Assembly: GCA_900708905.1 (NCBI GenBank)
Contig: CAADRB010000024.1
Span: 1,460,723-1,524,722 of the forward strand
Direction: 5' to 3'
Length of the DNA stretch: 64,000 bases
From: Hymenolepis diminuta
Taxonomy: Eukaryota > Platyhelminthes > Cestoda > Cyclophyllidea > Hymenolepididae
Notes under the pieces: generated by a model
Told to the model about the DNA's origin: nothing
The model's database searches: none
Seen by the model: only the letters and a program-made list of their open reading frames with translations
Part shown: one piece after another, positions 12,601 to 24,600 of the stretch
Layout: every line of letters begins with the position of its first letter
Position numbering within the stretch: position 1 is the stretch's first letter
Position numbers and translations under genes: made by a program

Positions 12601-14284
12601 AGCAAAATTGAATATGATTTACGTAATCAAATCAGCAGAGATTACCCCTGGTAGTTTCTTGTGCACAATTTTGATGATTTGAATTAAGCTAAACACAATT
12701 TGGGGAGGAGGAACTTTAGTCTGATCTCCACATCATTAATTCGTCCAATAAGGAAAAGGAGAGTCAACGGTACTTCACGATGATTCATTTAAGGAGAAAA
12801 AAACTAGTCAAGGTCGTTAGTAGTCAAAAACAAACCCATAGGGAAAATTGAAGAGGCATCTCCTCTTAGTCTGATTGGATACGAAAATAGTAGGCTAAAA
12901 ATTGATCTTGTTTAAATTGGTCTGCTAACTTTAAGCGCAAAGTGCGAATAGGAAAATCAAAAATGCAAGATGGAATTGAACTAAAATTTAATGGTTTCTC
13001 GTAAATTTATGTCTACTGCGCAAAATTATAAAATCTCGGAAAGCCCTCGTATTCGGATAGAAGTAATAAATCTCGGAATGCGGATGTCGATGTTGAAGGT
13101 GATATGTACTACTAACGCAAAGAATAATAAAAAGTACAGATTCCAATGCTTAAATTTTATAAAAGATGTTTACATATCATCTATCACTAATTCTATACAA
13201 TCAATATAGCTGGTGACTGTAATATCTAATATTATACAAATCTCAAAATGGTGGAAATATTGGCAGTGAATGTGATACAGGAATAAGATATTAACCCATC
13301 TTCCAAGTTTGCAAATTCTTTCTAATTCAATGCCTTAGGATTTTAAAACCATTTATTTAACCATAACATAACATAAGAAAAGTTCATCTAAAACATTTAT
13401 ATAAGGTTTAAATAGTGAAAATTACATTTTAAAACAAATTCCCAAATCTTGCTAATGAAACTGGTGTCATGAATAATCTAGTTGAATCTCTGTTTTTGTA
13501 AATTGTAATCAAACACGATGAGCATTTCAATGGTGTGCTAGAGGAAACTAACTTGAAAGAACACTCCACTGGATGATCGAAGTTGACACAAGAAAAGATT
13601 GCATTTTCAAATCTACTCCAAATAATGGAAAAGGAATATTGAGTTAATCATTCAAAGGCACCGAAAATTCACCCACAAACCCCTTACCTTTGGTTATATC
13701 TCAGTTAATCTGATTAGTATACTTCATACCAAACAAAAAATATTAGTTTTAATCTAAGCAGAAATAAAATAAAAGAAATACATTGAAAAGAGGTTGTAAC
13801 ACGAAGGCAACAGTATCGGTGAGAGTGAACACTAATGGAGCTGTCCAGAAATGGGGTTAACTGCGGCTGGATAACTGAATGGACAGTCGTTCACAGAATG
13901 GAATTTTTTAAACAAATTTAAAACACGATGAATATCACTTTACCAATAAATTTCAGGAATGTTCTTCGAGCCTCGTCAACTGATCAATAACAATTTAATG
14001 GACACATAAGTTACTTACGAGCTATATAAAATAAATTGAACTAAAGATATTAAATCATTTAAAGTAAAACTATATCAGAATACGAATTATTTTTCATTGC
14101 AATCAATGTTAAAATACTAACAGAACTCCACATATTAAACATTGATTTGGAATGAATGTGAAAAGGTAGAGTTACAATAACAAGATATGCAAATATATGC
14201 AGCGCATACTATGCTAATTTTTCCATTATTTCAGCAAGAAATATTTCAAAAGGACAATTATACATGAGTAAGTTCAAAACACAC

Positions 14285-14743
14285 CTGGATAAAAATCATT
14301 CCGTTTGGACATTTTGACTTTAGCTCCGCTTTCCTTTTGAATCCGTTCAATGGCTTCACCATCTTTACCAATAACAGCACCAGCAGCGATTGAGGGTATC
14401 AGTACCTTGAGGTGGACAGTAGATGCTTAATGAAAATAAAAAAGAAAAAACTTGAACCATACAAACAGTGTAAATATTCACGTAAAAATATAAAAGATGC
14501 AACCACTAAAACCAAAACATACATGAATCTATAAAATATATAAACAACTGAAAGAGAATAATTTAAAACTAACATTTGCGATACAACACTGTGTCAGAAT
14601 GATCTTGAAGGTATTTTTAAATGGTCAAAAATATTACCTCCACAGTTAGGCCGTTTAGAACTACATCCAGTTTCGCATTGATCATCCGAATGCCTTTTTC
14701 GTGACTCACTACTATCATCCGATCCTGAATTACTTCCAGTCAT
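14285..14743 (-). CDS. NOVA: NOVA-type KH-domain RNA-binding protein, first two coding exons (partial at 3' end)
   Basis: Two minus-strand exons are visible. Exon 1 runs 14743 to 14638 (ATG at 14743-14741; 35 codons plus one base). Exon 2 runs 14425 to 14285. Both are bounded by GT/AG and join in phase. The product starts with a short Ser/Asp-rich leader, then an SRKR...SKRPN stretch like the bipartite basic signal of vertebrate NOVA, then the first half of a KH1 domain ([19 protein letters not shown], with the GxxG loop as GKDG) ending at [14 protein letters not shown] proteins have LKVLIPSYAAGSIIGKGG and SKSKDFYPG at the same places. Family role: neuronal splicing regulator binding YCAY RNA clusters. 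An in-frame TAA 24 nt upstream of the ATG supports the start. The rest of KH1, KH2 and KH3 are not found in 1-14284, so the next intron exceeds 14.2 kb. Other KH proteins are less likely because of the leader and FYPG match. Confidence 0.87.
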
Positions 14744-14796
14744 GCTAAACCGATTGTGAAACAGTTAAGAAAAAACATCCGATCTGCCGCTCCTAT

Positions 14797-14805
14797 TCAA
14801 GGTCA
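14797..14805 (+). promoter_or_regulatory. TCAAGGTCA half-site (NR5A/ERR-type) near the NOVA start
   Basis: This exact match to the extended half-site bound by monomeric NR5A and ERR nuclear receptors lies 54 bases upstream of the NOVA ATG. The same 9-mer occurs as an inverted pair at 2597-2619. A single match is weak evidence of binding. Confidence 0.25.
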
Positions 14806-15031
14806 ATTTAATAAATATACAGAACTAAAAATAAGGTTCTGTAAAACTTAATAATGTTTTTTAATTACATTTTACATTAACATTCAATTTATTTATTGTA
14901 TTTTTGGTGAGCACAAACTATTTAATAGGAAATAATTTTTATATGATCAACCCATCCAGCCAAATACTGTCAGTATAATTACTTAAATATCAATTCTTTT
15001 ACTAAAATAATCCGTTTCATATTTGTGGCAG

Positions 15032-15039
15032 TATAAATA
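15032..15039 (+). promoter_or_regulatory. Possible TATA box for NUDCD3
   Basis: TATAAATA fits the TATAWAWR consensus and lies 109 bases before the NUDCD3 ATG. In this AT-rich background a chance match is quite possible. Confidence 0.3.
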
Positions 15040-15147
15040 TACTATTTTTTATGTGATTATAATTTTTCTTTTACATACGGTCCAAACGGGTGGGCTTTTG
15101 ATCTCTAGCCTAATTACTCATTTTACATCTCCCTAGTTTTTGCAGTC

Positions 15148-18100
15148 ATGGATTCGCGGTACGATAATGCTTTGTTAGGTATTTTACAAAGTGAAGGCAA
15201 TATTGAAAAGTTCATCGAAGTGATGTTTGGATTTCTTATGCGAAGGTTTATTGGTTTTTTTCGTTAAGTTGATTATTGTGTAGAACTGACTTCTTTTTCG
15301 AGTATCAACCGGGAAAAAAACTAGGTTTTCCAAAAGGCATTGCCTTAAAAATGGTCCTCAAGGTAATTAATCTGTATCTGAAATTGGCTGGTTAGGCATT
15401 CGACAAATACGATACTTTTTTTAAAGAATACCAAGAAAAGCATTTATTGGCTCAAGTCGCGGAAGACGATTCTGATGATAAAGAAAAACCGACTAATAAA
15501 CCCAAAGCTGAAAAATCGGAGACGATTGAGACTAAGCCCAAACCTAGTACAACTATTGATTCCAATGGTAAATCGTTTTTCTTCTAATATCATATAAAGA
15601 CTCAATAATGACTGATCAATCAAAACCGAGTTCCTCAGAAGTTAGACCAGATGCACCCTCCGGTGAAGATTCCACAAAATGTGAAACAGGGTCTGAGAAG
15701 AAGGTCATTAGGGTCGCTCCCGGAACGCTGTTTAAGAGGGAAGAAAATGGTGAGCGTTTATATGAGGCCGAACCCGATTGTTATAACGGCGCTCGAAGGG
15801 ATAACTTTTCGTGGAGTCAAAAGCATCGAGAAATTGACATCCAAGTAAAAATTCCAGAGCACATCAAATCATCTAAGCAATTAACCGTAAAGATAGAAAA
15901 GAAACACATCAGAATTTGTGAAAATGGTGTTGCACAGCCTATTATTGATTCCAATCTCTCCATGGATATTAAGACCGAGACCGCTCAATGGTCGTTCGAA
16001 GTTGATGAACATTTGGTAAGTTTGTTTTGATCTAAATTTATATTTCTTATCGATGGCTTGTTTCATATACGAATTCTAATTATCTCTGGATTTTACTAGC
16101 TAATTCCTCTCAGTATTTCATTTTTAAGATAGTATTATAATTTTCATCTATTATCCATTTTCTCTTTCATAAACTTGGTTTTTTATAACCCGTCTTAGTT
16201 ACACTTCCAGCAGCTCTTCATTGCTGGTTAATTAATGAAGTTATACATAACTGGGATTAATGCATATGAAAATTGAAAATTTTGGCGGAACTTCCCTGTT
16301 TTTCTATTGTTTTTCTCACATTCGTGATCTTTTCATCTACACTTAATGATTCGTCTTTCTCAACCTGGAAGTTTGAAAATATAACCGAACTGTGTCTTGA
16401 TTAATCCTTTCAGTTTGCATCCTGCCTTGTTAATTTAATTTCGTTGTTATTCCGAGAAATCTTTTTCCTGAAGTTATCCTGTTTGTAACTTTGAAACCGG
16501 ATTCCTTGTGTAACCTTTCTAAATAATTATTAAAATGTAAGTATTTAAGTATTCAATGATTTCGATAAATTAGTGATTTCATTCGCGGATGCATACGGTA
16601 AGTCTGGGTCTGTTTACTAATAGTTGAAGCTACTTCATTTTAACTCTATGTCTGATGTGACAACTTGTTCTAGTTGATGTGAACCCACTTTTAAATTGAT
16701 TTAACGAACTAACACTTGTGTATAATTGTCTATTTTTGCCACCTGATTTATAGTCTCATCAGTTTTCACGTATTAGAGTTAATCCGTTTGTATTGACAGG
16801 GCAATTGGGAAGTGGAATGAGAGGTTTCTCAATTATGTTGACTAAAAGGTTAAGGAATATAGGCACTTGTTTTCATTGAGCGCCATTTTGTCTCCGTGCC
16901 ATATGAAGATTGACTCTTGTAGAGAAGATGGAAGCCGATCTCATGACCTCTGACACGGCAGATACACGCATTGACAACTGCACCACCCTCGTATTTTGTT
17001 ACACCTGTGAACGGTGACTGTTGTTTGGTGCTTTATGGTTGGATATAATAAGATATCTACAATACCATTGTAGTTGTTCAGTACTTGGTCATTTCATATC
17101 GGAATACATTCAGAATATCAGCCTTATTGAATTCTCATTGATAGGGAACGAATTTTCATCATGTGATGTGACTGACTACTACTAGATGGCGAATTTATAT
17201 TAATGTCCCAATTCACCCCTTTTAACATTTTCATTCTATCTAGCAGTACCTATTTGCTCCGTTTTCATTGCTCTTTGTAGCTGACAATATCACTGGACAA
17301 AGTTCGTGAATACTGGTGGGATTCGGCTTTTGAAGATGAGGAGAAAATCAATGTCCAAGAGATCGATTGTTCCCAACCCATTCATGAATTGGACGAAGAG
17401 GCTCAAGGCAAGATTGCCCAACTCCTTTTTGATCAGCAACAGAAACGAAAAGGTCTACCGACCTCAGAGGAGCAGGTTAGTGACATACATTTTAATATTG
17501 ATTTCCCGGTTTTGCTGAATTCCTCTAATGTGTTTTATCATTAGTAACCTCATTAAGTTTTGAATTTATTGATAGACTTTGTGTAGCTATTTATCTCATG
17601 ACTTGTTTATGGCTGCAGTTATTCGTGTATTGGTGCCTTTATCAAATAGTAGGGGCCGATTTTTCCCACTGCAAATCGGTATACGTTGAAATACGTCAGA
17701 GAGGCTCTGATCGAAATAGTATCCCAAATGGTATTACTTTATATATGAACTGTGTATTGTTTTATACACATATTAGGATTCCGTTATTGAAGGTGATAGA
17801 ACCTAGTATAGATCACTGTGCAGACCTAATCTTTTACTGACTTATTGAAGTTGATGTGACCATAGCAAGCGCAGATGTAGCAGAATCTAGCTATCATCAC
17901 CGAACATCTATGTACTCCCAGCCAGCTATTAGCATTGGTTTCCATACAAATCTCGTTCTTTGTGAGTGCACAGCGAAGTAGCCGGACTTCCTCTCCAATC
18001 ACTTTCATCTCCAAACATAAATATCGCACGTTGAATGCACTTCGAACAACGTGCTCTTTTAGTACCGATAATGGGTTCAAATGTGTTTTCTTATTTGCCA

Positions 18101-18525
18101 TTATTTATGCGTGTAGGTGAGTGGCTTTGCTTATATCTGCACCGCCAATTCATAGCAGGTGCTATAAATTATTTTCTGTGTGATAATTCTATAGGTTTTT
18201 AATAATTGAGTAATTATTTTCCTCGACTTGTACTCGTTACCTTGATGATTCTATCTCAAAAAATTTTCAAATAGTATTTCCTTTACTGGTCAAAAACTTG
18301 TAAATTTGGAACTCGTATCAACTGATGAAGTGCAATTCCACAAATTAAGCATTTCTTACTCTCTACAAATCTTAGCATCTTTTTCCTTTCATCTTTTTTT
18401 AGCGAATCCAAGACATATTGAAACGCGCATGGAATAAGGATGATTCGCCATTCAAGGGCCAACCCTTCGATCCCAATAGCTTCAAGGTAGAAACCTCGGG
18501 CCAACTGCCACCTAACCAACCCTAA
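15148..18525 (+). CDS. NUDCD3: NudC domain-containing protein 3 (dynein-related Hsp90 co-chaperone), complete
   Basis: Six exons join in phase with GT/AG borders: 15148-15245, 15284-15362, 15396-15567, 15600-16015, 17281-17475 and 18403-18525 (stop TAA 18523-18525). The product is 360 residues, against 361 in human NUDCD3. Residues 1-75 form the N-terminal helical domain (YDNALLGILQ...GNIEKFIEVMFGFLMRRTDF), matching human YDEALLGILQHVGNVQDFL...LFGFLYRKTDF. A charged Ser/Lys/Glu linker follows to about 150. The CS/p23-like NudC domain spans about 185-270 (NFSWSQ at 185-190, EYWWDS near 265). The C-terminus keeps KRAWNKDDSPFKGQPFDPNSF, like human KKGWDAEGSPFRGQRFDP. Family role: stabilises dynein intermediate chain and other Hsp90 clients in the cytoplasm. 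Introns 1-3 are only 38, 33 and 32 nt, while introns 4 and 5 are about 1.3 and 0.9 kb. A tract ending TTTTTGCAG sits two bases before the ATG. Confidence 0.95.
16930..16992 (-). repeat. tRNA-derived SINE fragment in NUDCD3 intron 4
   Basis: On the minus strand this reads as a tRNA-like head: an A-box-like TGGTGCAGTTG, then about 35 bases later GGTCATGAGATCGGC at the B-box position. The layout matches the copies at 4566, 9492 and 34251, but the sequence is diverged and the tail is not clear. Confidence 0.45.
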
Positions 18526-21500
18526 GATTAACTATGTCTCCCATCCTTTCGCACTAGCCTACTGTAACTTAATAGTAATAGATTCATAAAAAAATCCTAC
18601 TGCTTTTGCTGATTGATTTCTTTCATGTGATTTTATTTCCTGTTGCTTTAGGCTGGATGTGAATGTAGTAGATTCGATTGCTTTGTTCCCGGAGGGTTCT
18701 AGCGAGTTCATATGGCCTCGAGTATGTGCTACCTCTTAGGACAAAGAATATTTGAAATTAAAGAAATTTACATGGGATTCAAATGTAATTGGAAGCGTAT
18801 GATAAATTACATCGCTGCCGTAATTTGGATGTTATATTATATCATCTGAGCTGTCTCATTTGAATGACTTTTTGTGATTTAAGTTGTTCATGTGCTTTTT
18901 TTAGCGCTGGCAAGCCAGAAGTCTGGAATGCTTTTATCTTTTGCGTCACTAAATACACTCAGCTATTAGTTTAGGAGTTTTGCGATTTGCTCCTGAATAT
19001 TTTTACAAGTTTTGAGTAAATTTTTTTAAAACTGTAATTATTTACAAGTTTAATCATAAGATAGCATCTGGACAGGCAAAATTGTGAAATTGCTCAGTAA
19101 AGGATGAAACATGTGGTTGTAAAGAAGTATATGATGCAGTCAGGATGTCAGGGGTTTTAAATAGGGGAACTATCTTACCTTGCAGTAACTGAGTTGTCGT
19201 AACCTCCCAAAGTAGCCACAAATCCCTCGAATTCAATAATAACACGGAATTAAGTAACTTCAATAACGTACTCAAAATTCTGCAGAGATGCGAACATGAG
19301 ATTTATCACCTTTTAACAAATATGTAGATTTAATGAATAATTAACAATAAATTGTTCATTTGACTTTTCTTTGGCAAACCATGAGTAGCAAATACCTGGC
19401 GGGGACTGCTGATAATGGCAACGGTTGTGGTTCTTCGTTTAGGTTTAGCAAGACCTTAAATTGAAGATCCATGAGATCATGATGATATGAAATTGAAGTC
19501 TCGTCTGCAGTCTATACAACCGCTTTTGATACTGTTCCATTTGACTAAGACATATTCGGCAAGACTGACTTCCTCTGGCTCATTAAACTTATCAACCACC
19601 AGTGCCGTTGATTTAGGTCAGGATGGGAGCACTGATCAAGACATTTAGAAGACATGATCATGATGGACGAAGAGTTCTGGGGAAACCTGTGGGCAACAGA
19701 TCCATTTTTGTCCAACATTTCGGCACCGTTTACACTGATACTGCTTGAAAGGACATAGTTGAGGGCAATGCTAATCTTGGCAGCATGGACAAAATGAGGA
19801 TGATTTCCGTTCGGAAGAGGGACTTGGTAGTGCCACAAATTGTACGGATTGAGGCATAGATGCAGACATATTATGCGTGATCATGGCGTCAGAACCGATG
19901 TTAGCTGAATCACGTGTGAGATTCGACATGCTTACGCATTGACTAATTTAAGCAACTTTAAGTCACCAGTGGATCAGTATGAAGCACCATAGGTAACTCA
20001 GGTACATCCGAATACAGAAAACAATTTTTAGTAGAAGTATGAAATACAGTAGCAGTCGATGTGACAGAAACACCACAAGAGCGTTTAGCCCAATTATTGC
20101 CAAAGAAACTTTTATTTCTGTTGGCAAGCTCTCGAAAATTTTGATAAGTATTGAGTAGTCCACTATTCCTGGTGAAAACGAAGACTTTTTGCCCTTCTAG
20201 ACTTTTTTCGGGTCATATCACCCACATCTACTCTCCACCGCATGGGTTGGCGGCTGGTTGATCTTCAACCATCGATCATATGAGGTGGTTACGAATTGAT
20301 GACTGTTGTTGCTGTAGTTAATTGTTAGCCGCTAGCCATTAGTTTTTAACTTTACTCCAACAGGTCTGGACCAATCATTGCGGTAGGAATATTACATTAG
20401 TGGCAGGATACTTTATGATACCTATCAGCTTAGGATAGATGCAAGTGCAACAAGTTAAACAACTCGTTGGAAAATCGATGGAGACTTATAAGAAAAACGT
20501 ATTTATATAATCTGCAATAAGCTGAAGTAGAAAAAAATAGTATGAAATATGTAAGTGGATATTTATGTGAATGGGAAATAAGTTTCACTTAATTTCCAGA
20601 TATTTATACAGTTTATGTTATGTTGAAAACGGGTAGACATTTCGGAAGAGCGGATAAACTAGCCATGTTATGCAGTCTTATAATTTTCAGTTACATATCG
20701 AAGGTGATGAGAGCATCACAGGAGCACAGTAGCATTCAGAACTACGCAGATCTAATTTAATGCATTAAACTTGGTATATCATGCTTTTTTTCCAGTGCTA
20801 TTTTGTGAGTTTGTAAATATAGTCCTATAATATTAACAAAGCAATTACATATAGATTTTTCACTATGACCTGATTTAATGAAAGCGTTTATCGTTTTGAA
20901 ACTGCATTTTTCATCAGTCTGCGATTGTTTATAGATTAAGTTTTTAAATCCTTCGGTAATATGTAACAGTTTATAAAAATACAGATCTCTGTAATTTTTT
21001 GAGGTTCATCCAGTTTAGTAGAAATATATGTGCAATATAAGTTAAAAATTGATTCGTCAAATGTTAGTCACTAAAGAAACTTTTAAAAAAATGCTTTATC
21101 AATTGAGTTTTTAACATTTTATTGGTTTTTAGATTTTCATACATTAATTTTTAAATTAACCCCATCGTAAACAATAATTTCAAGGTTTTAAGCGCATTTT
21201 TCGAAAATGGCGACATCAGCTTATCTTGAGACTATAGAGTAGGTCTTGTCACTAATTAACAATAAAATATTTTTTGAAAGAAATTTCCTTAGAAAATTTA
21301 GTTTTTTAAGGTGGAAATTACAATTTTAACCTTTGAACATATTTTTTTAACTGATTACATTTTTTTATTTTATATATTATTACATCTGTTTTAAAATTGA
21401 ATAACCCATTAGCTAAGTAACTTTAATATTTCTATTACATATATTCTGCTTTTTAAAATATGAGATTTTTTATATTATATTTGTTTTGGCAAACAGTCTT

Positions 21501-21659
21501 GAGGTTATTATTGTTCTATTATTAAGGCTCATTGTTACTAATAATGCTAATGTGTATGTGAACTGATGTATTTATTGAAATAAAAATTTGTGTTAAATAA
21601 AGGATATATTGGTGGAAAGAGTCTATTTGCCAAGCTTTATTTAATTAATTTATTTTTAG
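18526..21659. other. Intergenic region between NUDCD3 and beta-heavy spectrin
   Basis: About 3.1 kb with no supported gene. NUDCD3 polyadenylation should lie near the start, but no AATAAA follows the stop closely; an ATTAAA occurs near 18756. Three short minus-strand open frames (19054-19275, 19545-19838, 19963-20163) are grouped in 1.1 kb and resemble nothing I recognise; they could be remains of a mobile element. From about 20.8 to 21.65 kb the sequence is very AT-rich and probably holds the spectrin promoter or an upstream intron. Confidence 0.55.
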
Positions 21660-21675
21660 GAGTGGTGCAGATTCG
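21658..21675 (+). other. Splice-acceptor-like sequence just before the spectrin ATG
   Basis: A T-rich tract ends in AG at 21658-21659, and the spectrin ATG follows 16 bases later at 21676. The 16 bases are open in frame with the ATG, so an upstream cis-spliced exon could extend the N-terminus. A spliced-leader trans-splice acceptor is the other reading. The encoded N-terminus already resembles that of beta-heavy spectrins, which favours the ATG as the start. Confidence 0.45.
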
Positions 21676-24600
21676 ATGAAATATGAACAGACTACCATCA
21701 GTCGTCTTCAGGCTGAGGTATCTCGAGTACAGAAGAAAACGTATACAAATTGGATCAATATATACCTCAGGCCGGTAATACGCTTTGTGCATCCACTTGA
21801 TTCAATAATTGTTTTTTCCCATTTTTAGCATAACATGGAGGTAACTGACCTCTACAAGGACCTTTGTGATGGAAAGCGTCTAATGAAACTTCTTGAGGTC
21901 ATATCAAACGCAAAACTCGGCAAACCTAACAAGGGTATTATACGAGTGCAGAAAATAGAGAACGTAGGAAGGGCTCTCAACTATATTAAGTCAAAGGTAA
22001 ACTCTCTATGCACCCAAATTCACTCAAATTGAGATTGCCTAATCTACTTCCATTTCAATTTTCAGGTTCATCTAGAAAACATTGGTGCAGAAGACATTGT
22101 TGATGGAAACCCAACCCTAATTCTTGGTCTTATATGGACCATAATCCTGCGTTTCCAAATAGAGGAAGTTATACAGAATATCGTAAGTTTGTATCATAAG
22201 ATTTTGATGATTATTGCTAATATTACTATTCCGCATCTCAAAAGGTGGTCTTGATGAGTTCGAACTCATTTTACCTCAATTTTCTCTTAGATTTGATGGA
22301 ATTTCTCACCTATTTATTTAAAATGAGGGTGAAATTTTTGAGAAATTTCTTGACAAAATTCATGTTCTCATGTGATCTGTCTTTTATTGGGGATGTTAAT
22401 TTTGTCCTCAAACTGTGATACCGAGTTGCGGTTAGAATCGGCATCTCTCCATTCACCCACTGCTTAAGTTATTTCTTTTTCTATTCTAGGAACCACAACA
22501 GATTGGACCACAAAGAACAGCTAAGGAGGCGCTGCTTCTTTGGTGTCAGAACAAGACAAAAGGTTATCGAAATGTGGATGTCAAGGACTTCTCAACATCC
22601 TGGCGAGATGGAATGGCTTTTGGAGCTCTGATCAACAGCCACGAACCTGACGCTCTCGATATGTCGATGCTTCGACCTGACAAGCCCATTGAAAATCTCA
22701 CGATTGCATTCAAGGTCGCAGAGGAATGCTTTGATATTCCCCAGATGCTTGACCCTCAAGGTAAGCATGAGCATTACAAGGGCTTTATTTCATAGTGGAT
22801 AGTTCATGTCTCTTGTTTATCAGAGGTGTAATTTTAGCTTGTTTTCAAAATTTTACCGATATTTAAGGCAGTTATTTTTAAATTAGTTCCTCTCCAATAA
22901 TGTGCCTGTTGTTAAATGTCATATTTTGAAAGTTATCTTCTTTTTAATCATTTAACAATTCAATAGAATTGTATTTTTCCTTTGACATTTAATAAAATAT
23001 TAACGGCAATTTTATTTGCAATGATAATATCAAGTTTGAAATTCTGGAGAAAGTTTGATTTGAAGATTTGGAGCTGGAAGTAAGTATGTACAAAGTTGCC
23101 TTCTACAAGTCAAAGTGGTTCTTGATGCATTTTCAATCTATATAGTTTCATGATTCATCAGAACTGGTTGAAATTTCAGTCTTCAATAGAAATTTCAAGA
23201 ATTCAAGGTAGGCTCTCACGGATTCGAGTCTCGAGGCCTTTCAGCCCACTCACCATTATTTGCAGTAGGTGAATAATTGGCTCTCAAAATGAATGAGTAG
23301 GTGATTTGTGTTTGAGTCAATGCAATCATTTTAGCTGTCAAATAAATTTACAGTCATGTTTTAAGAATTCACAAATAAGATTAGGACCGAATAGTACGTG
23401 GGAATCTTCCCATTCAGACAATATTTCAAGACCAATAGTTATAGGACGTGTTACTTAAATAATTGAGTAATGAGGGAAGAGTGGTTGTACACAGAGTGAA
23501 TTTTAATACTTGCTCCTACTCAACACCTACTTAACTGGTGGAGTCTGGGTCAAAGTTATCTTAGATGATCACGTTGATGAGTGTTTTACAGTAGCATTAA
23601 ACCCAGTCATTTGAACAATTCAGGGAGCCTAACTCCTTAAAAAATCAAAGATCTTCCAAAAGAGTGACAGGTACGACAGCATCGCCAAAATCCGAAGACC
23701 AAGACAGAAAGAGGAGGAAGGTAAGTTATGGGATTAGAAATTGGGACAGCAGTAAATTAACGCTAGTGCAAGGTGTTAAGGAGGCCGAATTACAGTAAGT
23801 AAGTTAATCTGGTGAGAGATCAATGAAAATTGTTTGACAGAACAGAAATACAAATAAATTTGTGCTACAATTTCAGTATCGCAGAGGAAGGCTTCTGATA
23901 AAAGTAAGCTATTAATTCAGCTATTTTTTTCACTAATATATGTCATAATGGGTAAAATGCTAACAATTTACAGTTGAAATGGGGAATTTTTGCAATGAAA
24001 TTTGTCCATCGTGTTAGATCAACCTATTAGGATCTTAAATCTAGGGGTCATCCTTTATGGTTTCTAGTGATCCTGAAATTTCAACCAATGATTGTGAGAT
24101 ATAAAAAAACTACACCATTGATTTTAATCACAAAGTTCTTACCTAGATTGCAGACGCTGAATCATAAGACTGAACATGTTGAATATCAACGTTTCGTATA
24201 ATTACTTCAAGTCAGTTTCTCGTCTAACCTTATTCCATCATCGAGTATTGAATTCCTGTAAAGAATGTTTTAAAATTCTGTGTCGACCAAAGTACCGTTT
24301 ATGTGGACTCTGGCTTTCGATCTGCTTTTGTGACAAGTCGAAACTTGTGGTGGTAATCTAGGAGTTAAGGTGCCTGTCTTTTGTGTGTCTTTCTATAATC
24401 CATCATTGTTCAATCTGATTGTTGTCTGTTTATTTATAAGCGGATATATTGACATGTGGTCTTAAATTGAGCTAGGTGGAACAAAGAATCCTAGCTATGC
24501 AGCATGGGGTCTTTACCGAAATTGAAGATATTTTAGTATTATTTTCAGGTATTTGTAAAGGTTATTCAGCATTCTTCTCGGAACTTGAACATTTTTCTAC

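Larger units (their letters stand above)
1..14284 (-). other. Presumed large NOVA intron or downstream region, no exon supported
   Basis: Fourteen kilobases of AT-rich sequence in which I see no KH-type coding on the minus strand and no gene on the plus strand. All open frames are short (under 105 codons) and without recognisable domains. Listed separately are SINE copies (4566, 6371, 9492), G-quadruplex-type tracts (1513, 2228, 3451, 4087) and two inverted repeats (2595, 2751). A second GC-richer patch at about 8.07-8.48 kb is open on both strands but codes for nothing I know. Confidence 0.6.
14744..15147. promoter_or_regulatory. Divergent promoter between NOVA and NUDCD3
   Basis: The two start codons are 404 bases apart in head-to-head orientation, so this AT-rich segment must hold the 5' untranslated regions and probably the promoters of both genes. 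A TATAAATA string (15032-15039) faces NUDCD3, and a TCAAGGTCA extended nuclear-receptor half-site (14797-14805) lies 54 bases upstream of the NOVA ATG. Function is inferred from position. Confidence 0.6.

Noticed and set aside
20629..20642. CGGGTAGACATT, resembling the core of the miR-36 family
   Set aside because: The seed region before it does not match (AAAACGGG instead of CACCGGG) and no complementary arm is found within about 80 bases, so no precursor hairpin forms.
23624..23720. AG...GTAAGT-bounded 97-nt segment in the CH2 intron that looks like a cassette exon
   Set aside because: In the phase left by exon 4 it meets a stop within five codons. Its length is not a multiple of three, and the encoded residues match nothing in spectrins.
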